From: Takakia lepidozioides
Taxonomy: Eukaryota; Streptophyta; Takakiopsida; Takakiales; Takakiaceae
DNA length: 60,000 nucleotides
Direction of reading: 5' to 3'
Assembly (NCBI GenBank): GCA_030704615.1
Contig: CM060734.1
Coordinates: 35,110,042-35,170,041 of the forward strand
In this document: piece by piece, positions 35,593-47,322 of the stretch
Position numbering within the stretch: position 1 is the stretch's first letter
Layout of the letters: the number at the start of each line of letters is the position of its first letter
Program-made: the position numbers and the translations under genes
The notes under the pieces: model-generated
The model's input: the letters and a program-made list of their open reading frames with translations, nothing else
The model's database searches: none
What the model was told of the DNA's origin: nothing

Positions 35593-36010
35593 TTCCACAC
35601 ATATAGCCTAGACATTGGCAAACCCTTAAATGGGATCATCCATACTGGGCTACGAGGAGCGGACACAAATGGCTTTGTAGGGAGGTGTAAAATTAACGCT
35701 CAAAAAGCCACCATGTCGTGGAGTGAACAAAACGGTACAAAAGGCCTCATGGGACACGTCCCAAGAGAAAATAATACCACACACAACCAAGCAGCTGGAT
35801 TTGAGCCCAGGAACACCTGAGTCCTAAACCATAGTGTCACACAGCAAGCAAGACAGAAAATGTAGAAATGACTGAAGGGATATTCTAGATGCGGCAAAGG
35901 ATTGAGTATACCATACGTGGAATTTTGTGGCTGAAGTAAACAGTACGCAGTTTTAACCATAGTTACCCCTAGATTGTTCTCCAAGTTTGGCTACATTAGA
36001 GTCTGGTAGT

Positions 36011-36360
36011 TTTGTTTTGTTTTGTTTGTAGTGTCGTTGAGACTTGAGACCTCCCAAACTGCAAGGGCTCCGCCCGGGGTCTTGATAGCCTTGGGAAGCC
36101 CTTGATGAGTAGGGTGCATCAAGGTGGTTACATAATTCTTGGATAATTTTTGAATTTCAAGGATTTTTAGTCACTGGCCCAAATTCGTCAAAATTAACAA
36201 ATTAGTTTTTTCCCGAATATAAAAAGACTGTACATGCCACACCAGTATAATTAATATTAAGCAAAGAAACTTGTTTTGTAGCATCATTGAGATCTCCCCA
36301 ACTGCAAAGCCTCCGCCCTGGGTCGCCATGGAAAGCCTTAGACGAGTAGGGTGATCGAGT
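36011..36360 (+). repeat. Two copies of a dispersed repeat (family of 1880-1986)
   Basis: A first copy at 36011-36120 (TTTTG run, GTGTCGTTGAGAC, CTCCGCCCGGGGTC, GAAGCCCTTGATGAG) is followed by a more diverged copy at about 36268-36360 (GCATCATTGAGATCTCC, CTCCGCCCTGGGTC, GACGAGTAGGG). Confidence 0.65.
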
Positions 36361-37270
36361 CCGTTTCATAATTTTTTGGACACGTGGGAGAGATTGTATG
36401 TCTTGTATTTTTTGTTTTCTAATAGTACTTTTGTAACTAGAAATTTATGAAAAATAGAAAATTGAGTTTTCTGGAACATAAAATGACTGTACAATATGTG
36501 CTCAAGGGCACAGGCAAAGAAAACATAAGGTCTCATCTCATGGCCCATGAATGAAAGGGGGTTAATTTTTCTCCCTCCTCAAGGGCCTGAATTGTGGGCT
36601 GTCGCTCCCAGGTTCCCTACAGCCCAAAAACAAATATATATATATTTTTTGGGAAAATACAAACGCAGTCCGATCACGCCAACACAAGCCTTGTCTCGCA
36701 AGGTGAGCAGCCTGTTTGCTGCTTGGGAGCAATCCCTCGGTTCTGCTCCTTGTGGCTCGCCGTTGAATTCCTCACTGCAGGTGTTGAAATTTATATACAA
36801 TTTCTTTTAGCATCTTTGTCTGAAGTTCTCTCAAGCTCGTAGTTCTTGTGACTTTGTTGCAGTTGTTTCTGTTTCTGTCCTTTGTCCCCTCCACGTCCTT
36901 GGGGTCTCCCGCCGAGGTATAATCGAACTTCTTGCTGTCATTCTCTAGATCTACTGGGTCAAGTTGCGGTTCTCGATCTCAAGATTTCTGTCTATCGGGT
37001 GACCGCCGTCGAGTTCAACAGAACGCGTCAATTGTAAGGCGCTGGTTGGCGGTCTTAGTTCTGCGCTTGTTGGTGACAATGTGGACAATGCATGATGTAA
37101 GCCCACACCCCACCTCACCTCTGTTTTCTTTCTCATACCAGTAATTGCAGATGTGTTACGTGTCGATTTTACTCTATATACTTTCAAATGAGCTTAGCTC
37201 CTCTTCTATGCTCTGCAGGTGTAGCTGTTGCTTTGGTGCAGGTTAAAATTGGGCCATCTCTTTCAAGAGG
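36361..37270. other. Probable upstream region of the HMA gene
   Basis: No protein was recognised. Short frames at 36547-37144 are unrelated to known families and may include 5' untranslated exons of the gene that starts near 37271. Confidence 0.35.
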
Positions 37271-38951
37271 TTGTTTTGTAAAATTTTGAAATCCATGTTG
37301 GATTCCTTGTATCTAGCTCCCGAAAATCACAGAAACTGTTCGGTTTTTGGTGTTGTTGTCTGTGGCGTGACCCAGCTGTTCTACGCCCCGGACCCTACAA
37401 CCTCTTGGCAGTGGCAGGAGCTGAAGCCATCGGAACGGGCAAAGGAAACCAGAGAGAAGGTAAGGTAACTTCATACATTCTAGTTTCTCGGTCAAGGAAA
37501 TCTTAAAATCGTAAGATTGAGAGATGGGTCACGGCATATATGTGTTTTCTGATGAGGCCAAAGATTTCGGCCTTTTCTTAATTTGTGAACAGCGAATTTG
37601 ATATCTCTAAGGATTTTGCTTTGCAGCACTGGTTTTGGCAGGTAGCTAAGTTTGGCCACGGGTCCGCAAAAAATAATGTACCAATTTTCAGAGGGAGAAT
37701 GACAGAGACGGGCTGTAGCACATGATTTGAATTCGAAATTTCAGATTAATTGTTGATTCGCAGGGCACCGCCACGGTTATGAGATGAGTGCAGCAAGCAG
37801 CAGTCTCGGTATGCCCAGTCCTGGACATATTGCATGTAAGAACATGGGACGTATATTTAATGAGAAGATCTATTCCGGATGCACCCAGGTCAAAGAAACG
37901 TATGTGTACTGAATATCTTACCGAGCTCCAAATCCAGACTTAGAGATTCCTGATATTTTAGGTGTCATGACCTGAACACTCAACGCAATCGATCGAGCAA
38001 TTTCAACATTTGGGCTAAATTTGAGAGAGTCTGGCAGCTGGAACATCCATGTATGCCTTGTACTCAGTTTCCCCTATATCACACTCCTCTCACTTGATAC
38101 AATCGGTTGCAGAGCCACGACCAAAGCGTCAGATGTGCAACTTCTGGTGTACATAATCGCTAGATCTGAAGTTGGCACCGACCATTTCTCACACTGGACA
38201 ATACGAACATGGACTAATGCTCATGCCGCCCTGTAGTTGCTTCATCACGTGCGATTGTCAGAAAACTGGTCGTAAGTTCCCCAATATTGAAGATGTGGAT
38301 TTTTCCCTGCCCTGCAGGAAGTGCCCTATTAAAACACGTCTATTGATAAGCAGGTCAACACTCTGGACAGAGGAGAGTTCTTACCCATACCGTTTTCCGA
38401 TTTTTGCAGCCTAAGGAAGTGCGATTGAGGGTGGATATCTGCTGCGAGGCGTGCGACAAGAAGATCCGCAATGTGCTTATCGTCATGAAGGGTACAATCC
38501 TACACACAATCCATCTGTATCCTAGATCAGAGAGATGACGCCGACCGAAGTCATTGTAAAACTGCATTCCAACATCAGCTAATTTGTCTTTGCTCGTCAA
38601 AATTTTGTCGAGATTTCCGTAGTTAGTGTCGTAAGCAGATGACCACGACTGTCAGTGTAAGCAGATGAAAAGCACCCTGGATGAAACTGTTGACCCACTG
38701 GTTGAAGTCAGTGGGCCCCCGGCCAGAAAGCGGTTGAATCTGATAACCGATACCCTCTACCCTGAAACTACAGAGTGAAGACAACCGTAACGGAGTCTGG
38801 GACTCCGTGCATGACTTGGGTGATGATGGCAGGTGTGCAAAGCATCACTGTGGATAGGCAGGCGAATAAAGTGACAATTTATGGGGATGTGAAGGCCGAG
38901 GATGCGATCAAGGCCATAGCCAAGCGCCACAAGCGTGCCTCTCTGTGGTAG
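37271..38951 (+). CDS. Heavy-metal-associated (HMA) domain protein
   Basis: A small HMA-fold protein of the plant metallochaperone type, expected to bind a soft metal ion or act as a non-metal binding scaffold. The two 3' exons are secure. Exon 38410-38491 encodes PKEVRLRVDICCEACDKK with a CxxC pair (C-E-A-C); exon 38833-38951 encodes VQSITVDRQANKVTIYGDV, AIKAIAKRHKRASLW and the stop, and completes the beta-alpha-beta-beta-alpha-beta fold. The phase across the intron is correct and the sites are GT..AG. The first exon is proposed as 37271-37459, ending EKAG/GTAAGG-like with phase 0, giving 129 residues; this part is less certain. The protein lacks a CaaX end, so it is not an isoprenylated HIPP. 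It converges on P450 B, with stops 390 bp apart. Confidence 0.75.
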
Positions 38952-39340
38952 GACGTCAAACAGAAGCAGGAGAAGAAAACATAGAGATATCTGGGGATGT
39001 GATCAGCGCTGCCCCTCGATGTACACTATTTGAAACACCTGCCGAGGGCGGAGTTAATTGAATACTTAATACTAATCTTGAGTCTTCACTTTTAAAAAGA
39101 AAAAAATGAAAGGGTAGCGATGCCCCTGCAAACTTTATTTGGGATTATTAGGAGGAAGAGTCTTCACATAGATCATTATTTACAAAAGTTATAGTAAGTA
39201 CTGATGCAGGTACATGCTCTTGTTCAGCTTGCATCATATCGATCACATGGACCGCAACTTTTTACAACTAGAGGTAGATAGCTGGACGTTAACCGTCTCA
39301 TCTTTCCCTCAGCAGCTAGTACTAGTGTTTTGTTGCTGAT

Positions 39341-42300
39341 CTAGGATGCAGCTGATCTGCGATGTACTTTGACCATAAGTCCATCCTTAGGCCGTGCAAG
39401 GGGTCCTTCGGTGAGGTCATCGCTGTTGCCAAGGATCTCCCAACTGCCATAAAACAATGTACATTTGTATATTTGTAGATCTCTAAGCAATCATACATGA
39501 TCAGCTCTGCTCACATATATGTACTGTTAGCATAATGTCGATCCTCATGTCGATCTTGTGAGAAAGAACTGTATGAAGTCTACCTTATAGACGAAACCTG
39601 TAAATTACGTCGAACCTGCATAGTTTCTTTAAGATTCAATGACAAATTTCCATATACTAGTATCTCACTGGGTAGTATAATCTCCAATAAGTGGAATTTC
39701 CAGGTGATGTTACTGGATTGCGAAGAGCAGTTATAAGAGGCCCCAATGCATATCTAAGAAATAACTAACGGGACTGTTTAATTCTAGAGTGTTTATCTTG
39801 ATAACGATGTGGCTCCCAGCTACCAATTTCCAAACAAACTTATATGTACATGTGGTTCATCTTCAAACTGACATCAATAACTGGAATACAAAAGTTCCGT
39901 AAATAGTTCTGTTAGATCATAGAGTTCTAGAGGCACTCACTCATATTTGGTAACAAGGTGGTGAAGAAAGGTAAGAATCTCCAGTCTCGCCAACTCGTTC
40001 CCTGGGCAAGTACGGGGACCTTGTCCGAATGGAATGAAATAGTCTGGTGGTGTCTGCCCCCCCAATTCAAATATAGGTAAGCAAGCACGAAATGTTGAGA
40101 ATTAAGAAAATGGTCTTCCTCATCCAACTTCAGTCTGCACCAGCAAGCACGAATGTTCCTTTTCTACTCATATCCACACCAGGGTTTTTGCTGGTTTTTT
40201 GGACAAAAGGGATCGTCCTCGGATCGTCTGTGGGTTACTTAGAGTTAATTTTGATCGTTCAGTAATGTAAATTCTTCGATCGTCTGTATTATATTCAGCT
40301 CGATCTGAAGTCACGAATCAGTATAACTGTATTCCAGCCCTTATCCCCCGTTCTGCAATAAGCGTTCCATTTCCCATATTTTCTCTCTCTCATTTTCCCT
40401 TAAATGAGGCTAAGTCTCCCGTGGTACCTAACACCACTCTTGAGGATTACCTGATCCCTTTATTCTGTCGAGAAAATTTGCCCATAGGGAACAGGAAAAT
40501 GGAATGACTATAATTATGGTTTTCCCTGGGGAATACCCTACAGCAGCTGCCCTATATCTTAAGAAGCCTTGACTGCTATTCTCATTTGGAAGACGATCAG
40601 GCAAGCGCTGAAGGAGCAGTCATCTTACTGCTGCACTATGGATACCTGCAACAAGGTACTCATGCAGGCGCTGTGAACACTTTGAAGTGCATAGAATGCT
40701 GTTTAGTATCATGGCTAAACAAAGAGAGGACAATGTGAAGATTTTACATGGACCTGAAGCCCTAGCTCTACTCTGAACCTGTGAATAAAATTGCAAGCTA
40801 AGGGCTTCTACATGTGACCAGCTCGTGACCAGCTTGCTTGAGTACGTGCAGGCTTTATTAACACCTTCCTTTTGGAAATGGGTGCTTATTGATAGGAGAC
40901 TACCACCCCCTTTAGAGTGGGCTAAAGTAAGTGCTGAAGTACTGCAAGCTCAATTTTCCATTGTTGAGGTCACTGCCGTTCAGGTAAGGTTTTACATTCT
41001 AGATTTCCTTAAGAGACAGCCACTTCAGTGCCTTTTTTTTATTGCTGGGAAGCAGCTACTAAGGGCAAGAGACTAAGGGTTCAAGTTAAAGCTTTGAGCT
41101 CTTTTAGACTTGGATGATTAGGTGTGTATGTGTTATTAACATACACAATCATCATGAAAATGCTTTGATTGATGGTCTAAAGATGTAAGAGCATATATAC
41201 TTAAAGAACTCACATTGAGCAGATATTTTCAAATATTTAGCCTGGGACATCGTCAAATGCAGGTGTTGCCTTAGGATTGACAAGTGCTATATTTCTACCA
41301 CTTCTTCTGCTTCCGAGGATATGGAAGTGACAAGGAAAACTTTCAGCTGTGAGCTGCCTATCTAGTATGCATCTGGTTGCCATTTAAGGAAAACCCTGTA
41401 CATCTGAAGGATATGACAAGGCAGATTTGGGTTGAGGCAGTTAAACCCGGCTGTCTGATGACACAACACGTTGTGTGTATAGGAACTCGGACTACCTAGA
41501 CGTGCATTTTTACATGAGTGGCAAAGTTCGTGGTTGACATAACACAGACCTGGTATCTGTAGGGGTTGAATTTGAGTGGATCAGGCCAGCTTGCCGGATT
41601 CGTATGGATGCATTCCATATCGACCATTACTGTCCATCCCGTTGGGATTGTGAGTCCTGTTGACATGAACGAATTCCATTAAAGCCCGATATAGAAGTTA
41701 AGTACGGATCTAGACAACAAGTGGTGCTGTAGGTTCAGTTTCTGGAACGATATGGGCACTAGGCTGTACACAAAACAATTCATGCGCAGATTGAACCAAC
41801 GAACACAGACAGACATATTGAACAATCTTGTTCTAAAGGCACCGGAGTTGGTTGTTCAATCAGTACACAAGGAATCGTGTCGAATGGTGAGCGAGAACAT
41901 ACCATTGCACTGTACATCTTCAAGAGCCTCACGGAAAACAAATTTAGTAACGTGAAGTCGAATAGCCTCTTGCATTACCTGCATTGCAAGTGTTGTTAAT
42001 GCTTCAGAACAACGCAATAATTGCTTAAGTACTATGAAGAACAGATTCAGCAATACAACTTTGTCGACCTTTCGTCTCACCTTTCGTAGTTACGGCTTTT
42101 GAATGTCAATGTCAGTTATAAATTTCGAACGCTACTGTCGATCGATCGATCTCAATTAGTGCCCATTTTTCCAATTTGGATTTCGTAAGGAATGGCTGTA
42201 AAACAAATGGAAGAGGATGGATTGAATACCCAGGTTGTGATGGTCATGGCTTTGAAGTCGGATAATGTCAAGGGCACATTGGGGTCCGATTTCAATTTGA

Positions 42301-45300
42301 GGATCTGCTCCTGCTCCATCTGCATACCACACATAATAATGCAAACAATTCACAGCACTAGAGCTGCAAACCTATATTGTTGCGAGCATTGCATGTCACG
42401 AACAGAATATAGAGAAAGGGTGGGGACCACAGGGAAACTATTAAGAAACTCAGTGTTTTCCCTTTCTGTAGTACTTAGTATTCGCCACTAAGTATTAACA
42501 TGATACATGCATCCTTCGCAACAAACTCTAGACAATTGGAAAATCGGGTCACGATCGATCTGTGCGCAACATGTAGATTGCACAACCTGGGATTGCAAGC
42601 TTCCTTACCCTCACGTCAGCCAGCACATGGGGATTCTCCTTCAACAGCTTTATAGACCACAGAAGCGTACGAGAGGTGGTATCTATGCCTCCTGCAAGAT
42701 TGAGCAAAATGTTGTCTGCAATCTCTTCATCTGAAATTGTCCCAAGCTCCTCTGACTCAGGACTGTCAAGCATGGCTTGCAACACATCGTTGCAATGCAC
42801 TTCTCCTGACCTTCTTTGTGCAATCACCTTGCCGAACACGGCAAGCATGCGTCTTCTGGCCTGGAAGACATACACGCAAATTAGAGACGCAAACCCAGTC
42901 CAGTGCTATGTACTTGTGAAAACCGCCCAATTAGCGTACTTTTAGTACATAAATATAATATCGTGCAGCTTTGATTCCAGTGCAAACACAGTGCAGTATC
43001 TCGTGGGCCTGATCGACTACTGAATTTGCGATCAAACCTCGAGGCAGCACAGATATGTACAAGCGATTGTGGAAATTAAGAGAAGTGGACGTCGCACGAT
43101 TAGCTAAATGTGGGAGTGAAATTTGCCCAAATGCCGGGTATGCCCAGCGCACATCGCGGACAAACAAGGAGATCATAACTTAGGATTTAACAGAATGGTG
43201 AAGTTATTGATCAAATAAGGGGAAGTGGGGGTATTGTATGTCCTTCTAACAACATTCAGTTCAGGTACAGAAAGCAAAAGCTGGGGGAAGGGAAGGGAAT
43301 GGCAGCTAGTTTCTGTCCCAACAATAGTCGTGGAGAAGCTTGCAATAAATTACTTGAAATGAAGAAGGAGAGCTCTAGCGCCAACCTGGAAGGCTTTGTA
43401 GTAAGTTGTCCCCACAATTTTGTAAGTAAACCATGTCCACAGGCCTTTCTCGAACTCGGTGTAATCTTCCTGCAAATTATCTTGAACGTCCATCTCTCTG
43501 CTGTACGTAATGCTACATATCGCTCCGAGCGTGAACTGTCCAGAACGTCCACAATGTATCTATCAATCAGGCAAGAGCTGGACCACTTTCAGGTCGCACT
43601 AACCTGATAGAGGGAATCACTAATAAAAGCACGAATAGTCCGAGTTCGAGCTTCTCTTCCGACCAAGTAAATCAACGTCATAGAAGTATAATGAAAGTCG
43701 GACAACATTCTTCTGCGTCGGGAATTCTAAACTAGATAAGGTACAAAGTCCAACACTCGTCGTGAGTCCCTCACGGACGACATACATACATGTACTACTT
43801 ACTTTGTATGAATGTATCACTCTATTTAGATTATTTGTTAGAGGCGAGAGTGTTTATTGACTTCCCTACCTTCCTCAAGCTGTCATAACAGCTCACAGTG
43901 CGACCTTCCCATGATTTCAATACTGCTAGTATTACAGCCTCAACCTCGGGTAATCGGTGCTGTAATGGTTGGGGCTGAATAGGTCTCTGAATGACCTTCC
44001 GCATTCTGGTGTGCGGCTGCCCTCTCAATGCAAAGATGCTGGTCCTTCCAAATAGTTCCGAAACCGCTTTTGGCCACCTCGACTCATAGCACTTGTGGTT
44101 CTTGACCAGTACTGACCTCGACAACTCCGGTGATGCGGCTACAATGGTCGGTTTTCCAAGTATGTGTGTCTTATACAATGCGCCAAACCTGTGACCCAAT
44201 GCCACATACCATTGCAGCACAATGATGACCAGTCTGAAACTACCCACGATCCACCGTGAAATACATAGCTCTTGAATGAATAGCTTAAAAGAAAGAGGTT
44301 TGGGGAACTCGTAACTTACACGTACCTCTGAACTAGGTAGTTTTCCTCCTCTGTGTTTTCTTCTCTTGATTATGAATTGCAGGACCTCTGGACTTGTGTT
44401 CTAAACTACAAAACTCTTTTTTTATTTCCTTAGCTCACCACCCGCTCTCTCTTTCTCGACCTCTCTGTGTTTGCTCTGTCCTTTCGTTTTTATATATCTG
44501 GACATCATGTTCTGATTTTTTTCGGGAGTCTGGACTCTTGAGTCTCGTGTATCCATCCATCATAATTACTGAATCTCGTAATAAGATACAGCACACGTCG
44601 CTCAAATCCTTTTTCCTCACACATCGCACACTCTGACAGAACTTCATGCTGAATTTCCAACTTTGTAAGCACTTCTTATTCTAAAGATAAGTAATAGAGT
44701 AGTACTTACCCCGTGAGCATGAGGGCCAGTCTGGTTCAAATTCAAATGCATTCAATTAGCAATTTCGAAGTAATAGGCCTGCAAAGTAATTAACACCGGA
44801 ACGAACTGTAGCTTCAGTACTGCTCCCTCCCTATGTGTATTGGTCCCCTAGGATGTGTTTGGAACAATATGCGCTGTCTCTTTGTTTCTCTTCAGGGTGG
44901 GTTCCCACAACCTACGGATAGAGATTGGCAGATGGGAAAACCTGCAACGGGAGGACCGCCTATGTCCAGCTTGCATAGGGCGCAACAAGGAAATTGAAAC
45001 TGAAGAACACTTCTTCTTCTACTGCCCTCTGTACTACGAGATCCGTGGGAGATTCCACTGTTTATTCACTGGAACCCAAACTCTCACTGATGTCTTCCAC
45101 TATGAGGATAAAAAATGCTTGGCAGCCTACCTGCACGAGGCCTTCACCCTTAGACAATCGCTAGAACATTAATTGTGGTTTCTGGATTTGTTCCTCTCTC
45201 ATGTTTTCTTCCATTTTGTCCCATAAGCTCTATGAGCTTTCCGCGGACGTTATAAAGCACCATTTCATTTCATTTCATTTCTTTCCATTTTGTCCCATAA

Positions 45301-45689
45301 GCTCTATGAGCTTTCCGCGGACGTTATAAAGCACCATTTCATTTCATTTCATTTCTTCAAATTCGAAAGAAATTCACAGAAGAGGTCTGCTTAAAGTTGC
45401 GACTTTCATTCCATGTATATTTTTGAGGTGGGGAATGGGACACTAACTTGGAGACTGGTCCATGGCCAGTAAAGAGAGGGTCCCGTTTCAGAAATTTTCT
45501 GCCGTTGCCAAGCCAGGGCCACCCCATGGAGCCTGGAGGTAGAGGAGCCGCTCCTGGCTGAAGTTGAGGCCGGTAGAGCCATTCAGTAATAACCGAGGCG
45601 CCTCCAAAATAAAGAAAGAGGAGCGCAGCTGTACTCAGCCCGCATACGACTGCGGTGGGTGCTCCTGCACCTGAGCTTATCCAGTCCAT
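39341..45689 (-). CDS. Cytochrome P450, CYP85 clan (copy B)
   Basis: Inverted paralogue of copy A with the same nine-exon structure: 45689-45448, 44188-43870, 43535-43386, 42860-42609, 42319-42230, 41978-41903, 41656-41550, 40053-39941, 39443-39341. It reads as one 483-residue frame. The start is the ATG of MDWISSGAG, matching copy A, although an in-frame ATG lies 8 codons upstream. Present are the hydrophobic anchor, [12 protein letters not shown] hinge, I-helix AGGIDTT, K-helix EAIR, FNPYRY and haem loop [10 protein letters not shown]. It has one extra residue near position 20 and a four-residue longer C-terminus. Exon lengths 2 to 8 equal those of copy A, while introns differ by insertions, including a LINE 3' end in intron 1. 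It is expected to be an active ER monooxygenase with a substrate related to that of copy A. Confidence 0.92.
44855..45359 (+). mobile_element. LINE 3' end (zf-RVT) inserted in intron 1 of P450 B
   Basis: The plus frame 44855-45172 ends like the C-terminus of LINE ORF2 proteins: [23 protein letters not shown], then [15 protein letters not shown], the zinc-binding zf-RVT pattern. It is followed by a 3' untranslated part and ATTTC pentamer runs, as in LINEs ending in short tandem repeats. Intron 1 of copy A lacks this sequence, so insertion followed the gene duplication. It is 5'-truncated and antisense to the host gene. No target duplication was identified. Confidence 0.65.
45205..45355. repeat. 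74-bp tandem duplication at the LINE 3' end
   Basis: Two units with CATTTTGTCCCATAAGC at 45212 and 45286, each ending in a CATTTCATTTCATTTC run. It may be a tail duplicated during retrotransposition. Confidence 0.9.
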
Positions 45690-45953
45690 AGAAGTCCTCT
45701 GATGGGTGCCCAAGGGAGACTTCTCACTAAGCTACAGAGAAAGAGGAAACACAATCTCGAGAGCAAGGTATCTGGAGTCTGGGGAGATTAGGTGCCCTCT
45801 TACTCACAAACTATTCAGCAGCTCTTCAGCAGACAAATCGAGCTTGTGGACATTTGTGTGTAGGGACCTTAACGAAGGAGGAGAAAGTTCAACCGGAAAG
45901 CATAATAATAGAGCAACTTCCTTCCCTGAAAGAAAGAAGAGTCAGAGTTCAAC

Positions 45954-45960
45954 TTATATA
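45954..45960 (-). promoter_or_regulatory. TATA box of P450 gene B
   Basis: TATATAA on the minus strand, about 265 bp before the ATG. The upstream regions of A and B are alike here, but B carries an extra stretch of about 170 bp between TATA box and ATG. Confidence 0.5.
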
Positions 45961-46110
45961 AGCTCATCTCCACTACATCGGACAAAACACAAGACCTCAG
46001 CATGTTTGATTCCATGTACAGCTAGAATCGTGCACAGTTGAACACACTGACGACCTTTGCATGCAATCAATTTGTCTTTGGCATTTGTAATCCTAAGTTC
46101 CTATAGCATT

Positions 46111-47320
46111 TCTTCACATACTCTGTATGATTTATCTCTTATCAGAGATGCTCCAAAAGAAAAGAAAATATCGAGACGCTGTAAGATAAGATCTGTAGGT
46201 AATAGCACTGAGAGCCTCAGATCCTGCTCTCGAGATGTGTGTGCTATTATCTTCTCCTCCGACCCTTATGCTTGGTGCCTCATGTATACAAGAGGGCTGT
46301 CCAAGAAGGGGGGATCTGGACCTCAAATCCATGGAGAGCCTTCTCCCGCGTAAGGAAATGCCCAAAAATTTATTTCCAGCCGCTTACGGCCTCTTTCCAA
46401 AAATGGACGTGACGTAACCACTGGGCAGACCCTTGGGCCCGCCAAAATCTCCCTGTCCGAAAATTGCCCCAAAAATATAAAAAAACATTTCGAGCATTAT
46501 TTGGTGGAATATAGCGGCAGTGGTTTACGTAGGGTAACGCTCATGGCCAGCCTGGCAACTCCGAGGGACCATTCCGCCAGGGCGAGGCTCGGAGGCCGAG
46601 ACTCGGCTCAAAAGGCAAAATGATTCCTGCAGGGATCGTTCCAAGGGGTTAAGGGCGAATTGATGCACTGATCTGGCCCTTCGATATCTCTTTGCACAAA
46701 AATTGGAATATGAAGTAAGTTAGGCAGGGCGGGCCTAAGAGCAGGTTCCATGGGCAGCTGCAAGTACCCCCTATCGCCCCCACGATTACCGAGGTGCTAT
46801 TGTTTGAAATCGAATATTCCCTAGGGCAGCCCCACAGAATCGCCCCTTGCGAAGAGCCGCAAAAAAGACGTCCCTTCAAAAGAGGCAATCGAGTTTCGCG
46901 GTGCCCTTGACAGGTGGTTTGTCTTTTCTTTGTAGCGGTGCCCGTAGCCTTCCAGAACGCCATTGTCTTTCATCCAAGAATGGGAGACATGCTCATCAGA
47001 TGGAAGAGAAAGAAAAAGGAAGAGAAAGAAGGAGAAAGAATTGCTGTCCGTAGAAGGAAGAAATCAAAGCGTGACGGGCATTGGTGTTTGTCGGTGAAGC
47101 GAGGGATTCTGCTGTTCGTTCACAAATCTTGTGAAAGTATATTATGATTCTCAACCATTGTGATGTTGTTTCATTCCAATTTCAGGTGATATAACAAGAG
47201 CGGGACCACTTCCCCTGCTTTTTCATTCCAACACTATGGTTCAGGGTATGGATTTCAGTTTATTACCAACTCTTTCAGTGCATGTGAGTCGGCCAGTTAT
47301 TGATGCCATTAGAAACTAAA
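46111..47320. other. Intergenic, nothing recognised
   Basis: Similarity to the upstream region of P450 A ends near 46110. Frames at 46649-46963 and 46847-47147 have no recognisable domain; the latter are rich in Lys/Glu/Arg because of AAGAA-type repeats. Confidence 0.4.
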
Positions 47321-47322
47321 AT

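Noticed and set aside
40825-41076. 83-codon plus-strand ORF as a gene inside P450 B
   Set aside because: It lies in an intron, has no recognised domain, and its length is not remarkable.
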